DNA from: Campylobacter concisus
Lineage (GTDB): Bacteria; Campylobacterota; Campylobacteria; Campylobacterales; Campylobacteraceae
Assembly: GCF_003049735.1 (NCBI RefSeq)
Contig: NZ_PIRM01000001.1
Location: forward strand, 62,001-126,000
Length of the DNA: 64,000 nucleotides
Direction: 5' to 3'
Part shown: positions 58,615 to 64,000 of the stretch, one piece after another
How the letters are laid out: every line of letters begins with the position of its first letter
Position numbering within the stretch: position 1 is the stretch's first letter
Position numbers and translations under genes: made by a program
The notes under the pieces: model-generated
Told to the model about the DNA's origin: nothing
The model's database searches: none
What the model saw: the letters and a program-made list of their open reading frames with translations, nothing else

Positions 58615-59885
58615 GCGTAAATTTTATAGCCAGCAACGAAAAAGCATAAAAGCCCAAGTAGTGGCAAGATGTAGAATATGGATCTAAATTTTATAGCTAG
58701 AAGCGAAGCGATATTATAAAAGATAAAAATAATAGCTGGCACGAAAATTTTAGTCGAGCTTAGTCTAAAATTTAAAACATTATTTAGCAATCCATCAAAA
58801 ATGTCGCCATACGAAGCCATATGAAGTATGGCGCTTAATGGATAAAAAACGCTAAAGATGTAGTTGATAGCAAGGACGCTAAGCTGCTGTAAGCTAATGA
58901 GCGGAAAGAAATAAAGCACGCAAATTTCCATTGCAAAGCAAACATATAAATTTAAAAGTATAAGATGAATGAAAGGTAAAAATTTATCTTTTAGGTGTTT
59001 AAAATATAAAAATATGTAAAAAACGCCCATAAGTGAAAAGTAAAAACCTACACTAAAAAGTAGCTGCGGAAAGAGCGATATGCTAACAAGCGCTACTATA
59101 AAAAGTGTCTTGAAGTTTAAAATTTTAACACCTTTTAACGTGCAATAAAATCCTAAAATGCTCATTAAGAACGCTCGCAAAAAGCTTGGTATAAAGCCTA
59201 TTATAAAAAAGTAAAATGACAAGACTATAAAAACGATAATAGCTAGATCAAAGTTGTAGTTTCTAAAAGGTAAAAACCTCGCATATAAAAATTTTAAAAG
59301 CGGCCTAAATACAAAAAATATAACCGCACTTATGAAACCTAAATGATAGCCACTTATGGCTATAAGATGCGCTATACCAAGGTGCGAGACGTCATCTCTT
59401 AGCTTGCCGTCAATGCTTGTGCCTAAAAATAGAGCCGAGTAGAGTTGTGAAATTTTGCTATTTTCATGCTGGGCGTAGATTATTGATTGTAGTTTTTGGT
59501 TGATATTTAGCGTGGCTTTTTGTGGCAGTTTTTCGCGTGAAAAGCTAGGCATGTAAAAGGAGGAAGCAAGATAGTCTTTAAAACTAACGTCTAAATTTAT
59601 GACGCTTAGAAATATATTATCTCCGGCTTTAAAGTCATCTGTTTTAGCCCCAAGCGTATAAAATGAAAACTCATCAGTCTTAAGCTTTAAAATTTGCCTT
59701 TTCTTGCCGTCATCTCCAAGCTTTTCGTAGCTAGAAATCACGGTTGCTGTTAGCTCTTGTTCGCCTTTGTCCATAAAAATTTGATATTTATGATAGTTAA
59801 TAGCTAAATTTACAGAAAAAATACAAAGGCAAAACAGACAAAATATAGTAAAAATTTCTCTATTTTTTAAAGCTTTAAAACGCAT
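58611..59885 (-). CDS. comEC: ComEC/Rec2 family DNA-uptake channel
   Basis: Inner-membrane protein of 424 aa that carries single-stranded DNA into the cytoplasm in natural transformation. After two N-terminal helices, an OB-like stretch (ELTATVISSYEKLGDDGKKR) is followed by the Competence domain: LFLGTSIDGKLRDDVSHLGI and LIAISGYHLGFISAVIFFVF, then PSFLRAFLMSILGFYCTL. It is the short form without the C-terminal metallo-beta-lactamase domain, as in H. pylori ComEC. The start overlaps the dnaB stop by 1 nt. ComEA-like and pseudopilin genes are elsewhere in the window. Confidence 0.88.
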   Translation of the reverse strand: MRFKALKNREIFTIFCLFCLCIFSVNLAINYHKYQIFMDKGEQELTATVISSYEKLGDDGKKRQILKLKTDEFSFYTLGAKTDDFKAGDNIFLSVINLDVSFKDYLASSFYMPSFSREKLPQKATLNINQKLQSIIYAQHENSKISQLYSALFLGTSIDGKLRDDVSHLGIAHLIAISGYHLGFISAVIFFVFRPLLKFLYARFLPFRNYNFDLAIIVFIVLSFYFFIIGFIPSFLRAFLMSILGFYCTLKGVKILNFKTLFIVALVSISLFPQLLFSVGFYFSLMGVFYIFLYFKHLKDKFLPFIHLILLNLYVCFAMEICVLYFFPLISLQQLSVLAINYIFSVFYPLSAILHMASYGDIFDGLLNNVLNFRLSSTKIFVPAIIFIFYNIASLLAIKFRSIFYILPLLGLLCFFVAGYKIYA

Positions 59886-61297
59886 CAGCCTTCAAATGAA
59901 ACATCAGATACTGGCATTGCAGACATATCTTCAAACCTTGAGTGTTGCTTTTGAAAGAGCACATCAACTGAACCAGTTTCGCCATTTCTATTTTTGCCAA
60001 CGATGATCTCAGCCTTTTCTTGAAGCTTATTAAAGACGTGATTGCTCTTGTACTCTTTGCCCTCGGCACTTGCGCGTTTTTCTTTCTCTTTTTCTTCTTG
60101 TTCTAGATAAAACTCATCTCTATAAACAAAAAGAATGATGTCAGCATCTTGCTCGATTGCGCCTGATTCTCTTAGATCGCTTAGCATAGGGCGCTTGTTT
60201 GCGCGAGATTCTAGGCTTCTATTTAGCTGAGAAAGGGCGATGATTGGCATATCTAGCTCGCGTGCTAAAAGCTTTAATCCACGAGAAATTTCAGCTATTT
60301 GGACATGACGATCAGCGTAGTTATTTGTACTCATCATAAGACCGATGTAGTCAATCACACAAAGTGAAATTTCAGGATGCATAGCCTTTAGTTTTCGCAT
60401 TTGTGTTCTTACTTGATGGATATTTACATAGCCACTATCATGCACAAAAAGCTTGCTAGCAGCAAACTCCTCGCAAGCATCGCTAAATCTAGCCAACGCT
60501 TCATCATCCATCTTTGCAGTCATTATATCTTGAAGTGGGATAGAGGTCTTGCTTGCTAGCATTCTCATCATTATTTGCTCAGCTGGCATCTCGAGTGAGA
60601 AAAAAACAACTCCAGTATTATTTTTTAAAACCTGACTCATAAAATTTAAACAAAGCGTCGTTTTTCCCATGCCTGGACGAGCTGCGACGATGATGAGGTC
60701 TCCATTTTTAAAGCCCTTTATCATCTCATTTAGCTTTTTAAATCCAGTATCAAGTCCAACGATATCTTTTTCGCCAAGTAAAGCTTGAGCATTAATATGA
60801 TCCATCATTTTCATGATGATCTCTTTGCCTTCTTTTATAACTCCAGTGCTTCCACCTTCTATCAAAGAGTAAAATTCCTGGCTAAGATCATCGACCATAT
60901 CGCGGCTTGGCTTGTCTTCATTTACTTTGCTTGGTATATTGTGAGCGATCTTTACAAGACTTCGTTTTATAGATTTTTCTCTTAGTTCGTTTGCGTATTT
61001 TTGAATGTCTATTAGGGAGTTTGTGCCCAAAATATCTAGTATTAGCTCTTCGTCGTATTTTTCGCCAAGTCTATTTTTTAAAAATGGCATAGTTATAGGA
61101 TCATCGCTATTTAGGCATGCTACCATTGCATCGTATATTTGCGAATGCCCTTTTAGATAAAAATCCTTTGCCTTAACAATGTCAAAAATTTCACCTAAAA
61201 TATCGTTGTTTTGCAAAATGGAGCTTAGTATAGCTCGCTCCATATCAATGTCGTAAAGGTGGGTAAATTCTATCTCGTTAACTCTTTGCTTTGCCAC
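59885..61297 (-). CDS. dnaB: replicative DNA helicase DnaB
   Basis: Hexameric 5'-3' helicase of the replisome, 470 aa. The N-terminal domain (1-150) begins MERAILSSILQNNDILGEIF. The RecA-like domain holds Walker A AARPGMGKTTLCLNFMSQV near residue 205 and Walker B LCVIDYIGLMMS. Then come ISRGLKLLARELDMPIIALS and QLNRSLESRANKRPMLSDLR, with RESGAIEQDADIILFVYRDE as the arginine-finger region. No intein is seen. It is 10 nt after ispG and overlaps comEC by 1 nt. Confidence 0.96.
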   Translation of the reverse strand: MAKQRVNEIEFTHLYDIDMERAILSSILQNNDILGEIFDIVKAKDFYLKGHSQIYDAMVACLNSDDPITMPFLKNRLGEKYDEELILDILGTNSLIDIQKYANELREKSIKRSLVKIAHNIPSKVNEDKPSRDMVDDLSQEFYSLIEGGSTGVIKEGKEIIMKMMDHINAQALLGEKDIVGLDTGFKKLNEMIKGFKNGDLIIVAARPGMGKTTLCLNFMSQVLKNNTGVVFFSLEMPAEQIMMRMLASKTSIPLQDIMTAKMDDEALARFSDACEEFAASKLFVHDSGYVNIHQVRTQMRKLKAMHPEISLCVIDYIGLMMSTNNYADRHVQIAEISRGLKLLARELDMPIIALSQLNRSLESRANKRPMLSDLRESGAIEQDADIILFVYRDEFYLEQEEKEKEKRASAEGKEYKSNHVFNKLQEKAEIIVGKNRNGETGSVDVLFQKQHSRFEDMSAMPVSDVSFEG

Positions 61298-61307
61298 AAC
61301 TTTTCCT

Positions 61308-62366
61308 TTAGTCCCTACTTTTTATCTCGTCATCGATCTCTTGTAAAAATCTATCCACAAGCTCGCTCTCAGGCAGTCTTGCGACCACTTCGCCGTGACG
61401 CATGATCATGCCATTGCCTTTTCCAAATGCTATGGCAACATCTGCGCCCTTTGCCTCGCCGATCGCATTTACCACGCAGCCCATGACTGAAACGTTTAGC
61501 GGCTCTTTTATACCTTTTGTTTTTTCTTCTACGAGCTTTACTGCCGCCATTAGATCAGCTTGCAAACGCCCACAAGTTGGGCATGAGATGATATTTAGTC
61601 CCTCTTTTTGGCGGCCGCTATCTTTTAAGATCGCTTTTGCGACTTTTATCTCCTCTTCAAGCTCGCCAGTTATGCTAACTCTCATCGTATCGCCTATACC
61701 CTCAAGCAAAAGCCCGCCAAGTGCGATCGCGGACTTGATAGTCGCGTGAAAAGTGGTACCTGCCTCTGTTACACCAAGATGAAACGGATAGTTTGTCTTT
61801 GGTCGAAGCGCTCTATAAGCTTGCATCGTGCGCTCTACGTCGCTTGATTTGAGCGAAATTTTAATGTCCGTAAAGTCAAAATCCTCAAGAAGCTTGATGT
61901 TATACATAGCACTCTCCACCATCGCCTCCACCGTGCGGCCGTAGCGATCCTCAAACTGCTTTTCAAGCGAGCCAGAATTTACGCCTATGCGGATAGGCAG
62001 ATTTCTCTGCTTGCAGGCATCAACGACTGCTTTTATATTTTTAGTGGAGCCGATGTTGCCGGGATTTATGCGGATAGCATCGACAAATTCGCTAACGATG
62101 AGTGCGTAGGTGTGGTTAAAATGAATGTCTGCAACGACTGGAATAGGTGAGCCTGCAACGATCTGCTTTAGCACGCTGGCATCCTCTTTGTCAAAAACTG
62201 CGCAGCGCACGATATCACAGCCGGCAAAATATAGCCTTTGTATCTGCTCAAGCGTGCCTTTTACGTCTTTTGTCTTTGAAAATGTCATCGACTGCACGGA
62301 GATCGGTGCGTCACCGCCTATTAAAACATTGCGAATTTTTATCTGTTTTGTTGGGTATCGTTGCAA
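61308..62366 (-). CDS. ispG: 4-hydroxy-3-methylbut-2-enyl diphosphate synthase
   Basis: Iron-sulfur enzyme of the MEP isoprenoid pathway, 352 aa. [20 protein letters not shown] and [20 protein letters not shown] are the family start; [20 protein letters not shown] is the barrel signature. The cluster cysteines are in [15 protein letters not shown] (C and C) and [16 protein letters not shown]. The length is that of the short bacterial form. It is 10 nt upstream of dnaB. The upstream 240-nt gap to priA has no gene that I can see. Confidence 0.95.
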   Translation of the reverse strand: MQRYPTKQIKIRNVLIGGDAPISVQSMTFSKTKDVKGTLEQIQRLYFAGCDIVRCAVFDKEDASVLKQIVAGSPIPVVADIHFNHTYALIVSEFVDAIRINPGNIGSTKNIKAVVDACKQRNLPIRIGVNSGSLEKQFEDRYGRTVEAMVESAMYNIKLLEDFDFTDIKISLKSSDVERTMQAYRALRPKTNYPFHLGVTEAGTTFHATIKSAIALGGLLLEGIGDTMRVSITGELEEEIKVAKAILKDSGRQKEGLNIISCPTCGRLQADLMAAVKLVEEKTKGIKEPLNVSVMGCVVNAIGEAKGADVAIAFGKGNGMIMRHGEVVARLPESELVDRFLQEIDDEIKSRD

Positions 62367-62606
62367 AATTTTGCCTTTAAATTTTTATTGGGGATTATAA
62401 AGAAAAATGGCTTTTAAAAGGCTTGAAAATTTATTTTTAATAGTTTATAAAAATTAGTATTTTTATTGGATGTAGTTTCTAAAATTTTACTTACTCTTTA
62501 TAGCCAACTTATCAAATTTCATAATGCTTTCATAAGCCTTAGGTTTCTCTATTATCTATTTTAAAATTTACCATGTCTTTGTTGGATGGTTTTTAGACTA
62601 GCATTT

Positions 62607-64000
62607 TTAACTAAAATTTACCGGGTCTATATCAATATCGCTAAGTTCACTTTTGCAGAGATTTGCAGCTTTTAAAAGAGGTATATGAGAGTTTGAGCGG
62701 AGTAAAATTTCATATCTAAATTTGCTTCCAAGATACTCTATCTGGCACTTTCCGTATCCTATGATCTCAAGCTCATCGCTTTTTAAAGGTTCTATTCTTT
62801 GTACAAATTCATTCATTGTATTTTTTACTATGTGTTCATCTTTATGTGAGATGATAATGCGAAGAAGCCTGGTAAATGGCGGATAAAGCTCTTTTCTATA
62901 ATTTATCTCATCTTTTAAAAATGCGTCATAATCACTGATGTAGCTCTCAAAAAATTCTCTTTGTTTGCTTTGAATGATAACTCTACCAACCCCGTTTCTA
63001 CCAGCTCTTCCAGCTACTTGCATGGCAAGAGCGAGCGTTCGCTCCCTGGCTTTATAATCAGGAAAATTTAAAAGTTCGTCAAATCCCATGATGACAGCAA
63101 GCTCGACGTTGTGGTAGTCATGCCCTTTGCTTAGCATTTGCGTACCAAGTAAGATATCTATCTTGCCGTCGTTAAATTCTTTTAAAGCCTTTACAAGCTT
63201 GTTTTGTGTCGTTATCTCATCTCTGTCAAATTTAGCGATTCTGGCGTTTGCAAACTCGTTTTGCAGTCTCTCAAGTAGCTCGCTAGTACCAATTTTTTTG
63301 GCCTCTATCATCTCGCTACCGCACTGATGGCAGGTCTTTGGCACTGCCATTTTATGCTCGCAGTATTGGCACTTTAGCACGTTTTGCTTTTTATAGTAGC
63401 TCATGCCGATGCTACAAAAAGGGCACTTTAGCGTTTCACCGCAGTTTTTGCAGACTAGATATTTAAAATTTGCCCTTGTTGGCAGGCAGATGACAGCTTG
63501 CCTTTTATTCGCGAGTGTTTTTGAAATTTCATCTTTTAAAATTTCACTAATTCCCGTCTCGCTCTCATCGAAAATGTAATTTTTTTGCGAATCAAAATAT
63601 GTCCCTTTTAAGCGAAAATGCTCCTGCTTGTAAAAGCTAGTAAGGCTTGGCGTGGCACTTCCAAGCCCCACTTGTAGATCAAATTTACTAGTTAAAAAGA
63701 GGGCGAGATCTCTTGCGTTGTAGTGTGGCTTTGAGCCTGTATTTTTATAGCTATCGTCGTGTTCTTCGTCGATGATGATAAGTTTTAGTTTTTCAAGTGG
63801 TAAAAATAAAGCCGACCTCGCACCTGCAACGAGCCTAACTTTCCCATTTTTTATATCTTTTAAAATTTGCTCTTTTTTCTTTGATGTTATCTTTGAGTGC
63901 CAGACTGCTACTGCCTCGCCAAAGAAGCTCTCAAGGCGTTTTTGCATTTGTGGCGTGAGTGAAATTTCAGGCATTAAAAATAGCGCTTGGCTGCCTGCGT
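62607..64000 (-). CDS. priA: primosomal helicase PriA, N-terminus outside the window
   Basis: Superfamily-2 helicase that restarts stalled replication forks. The visible 460 or so residues are the C-terminal three quarters; the frame runs open to the edge (SQALFLMPEISLTPQM), so the ATG at 63974 is internal. DEEH is in IIIDEEHDDSYKNTG. The zinc site shows the pairs CKNCG, CPFC, CQYCEH and CHQCG. GTQMLSKGHDYHNVELAVIM and AGRAGRNGVGRVIIQSKQRE are motifs V and VI. Walker A and the DNA-binding N-terminus lie outside. The C-terminal end reads DIDPVNFS, typical of PriA. Confidence 0.93.
   Translation of the reverse strand, partial: AGSQALFLMPEISLTPQMQKRLESFFGEAVAVWHSKITSKKKEQILKDIKNGKVRLVAGARSALFLPLEKLKLIIIDEEHDDSYKNTGSKPHYNARDLALFLTSKFDLQVGLGSATPSLTSFYKQEHFRLKGTYFDSQKNYIFDESETGISEILKDEISKTLANKRQAVICLPTRANFKYLVCKNCGETLKCPFCSIGMSYYKKQNVLKCQYCEHKMAVPKTCHQCGSEMIEAKKIGTSELLERLQNEFANARIAKFDRDEITTQNKLVKALKEFNDGKIDILLGTQMLSKGHDYHNVELAVIMGFDELLNFPDYKARERTLALAMQVAGRAGRNGVGRVIIQSKQREFFESYISDYDAFLKDEINYRKELYPPFTRLLRIIISHKDEHIVKNTMNEFVQRIEPLKSDELEIIGYGKCQIEYLGSKFRYEILLRSNSHIPLLKAANLCKSELSDIDIDPVNFS

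Overview
The window reads as chromosomal DNA of a Campylobacter-type epsilonproteobacterium. The DNA is AT-rich. The 16S rRNA has Campylobacter-like sequence; C. concisus or a close relative is my guess from memory of 16S sequences, not a measured identity. Several gene orders match what I remember of C. jejuni: pgpA / sulfate-adenylyltransferase-like / atypical response regulator / ispDF / mrp; alaS / maf / pbpA; glmU / coaBC / unknown / uppS / peptidase / lptF-like / truA with fliP nearby; and cmeDEF. The genes are densely packed, with many 1-14 nt overlaps. I see no prophage, CRISPR array, insertion sequence or defence island.

Layout. 1-2.6 kb: end of an unknown gene, a small membrane protein and glyS. 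2.6-10.2 kb (minus): a phosphoethanolamine transferase gene, then the run alaS - membrane protein - maf - pbpA - comEA-like. 10.2-12.6 kb (plus): an oxidoreductase, hemH and an unknown gene. 12.6-16.3 kb (minus): ispDF, a receiver lacking its phospho-acceptor aspartate, a sulfurylase-like protein with altered motifs, and pgpA. 16.4-22 kb (plus): thiC, mrp, an ACT protein, a UPF0210 protein and two unknown genes. 22-26.8 kb: a YagU-like protein, dapD, a DJ-1-like protein, a decayed fic gene, and a CsgG-like lipoprotein with a Tyr/Arg-rich exported protein. 26.9-31.2 kb (minus): glmS and a GlnD-like protein. 31.3-36 kb (plus): mqnE, a purine permease, a phosphoribosyltransferase, a GT39-like membrane protein and a pseudopilin.

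36.1-41.7 kb is a complete rRNA operon (16S - tRNA-Ile(GAU) - tRNA-Ala(UGC) - 23S - 5S). It has a promoter, boxA-like elements, spacer hairpins and a 24-bp inverted repeat that would pair across the whole 23S. A second comEA-like gene follows. 42.7-49.1 kb (minus) is a seven-gene run (glmU, coaBC, unknown, uppS, prepilin peptidase, lptF/G, truA). 49.2-58.6 kb (plus) is an unbroken chain motA-motB-fliP-cmeD-cmeE-cmeF-second TolC-like-EamA. 58.6-64 kb (minus) holds comEC, dnaB, ispG and the window-truncated priA.

Themes. Envelope and peptidoglycan synthesis is spread across the window (glmS, glmU, uppS, dapD, pbpA, ispDF, ispG, eptC, lptF/G). Natural-transformation parts recur (two ComEA-like proteins, ComEC, prepilin peptidase, pseudopilin). 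Several genes have family folds but altered catalytic residues (response regulator, sulfurylase-like, GlnD-like, DJ-1-like, Mrp). I found no convincing entirely new system. The best leads are the sulfurylase-like/response-regulator operon, the GlnD-like protein with a degraded nucleotidyltransferase motif, the CsgG-like lipoprotein pair, and the motor-to-efflux gene chain.
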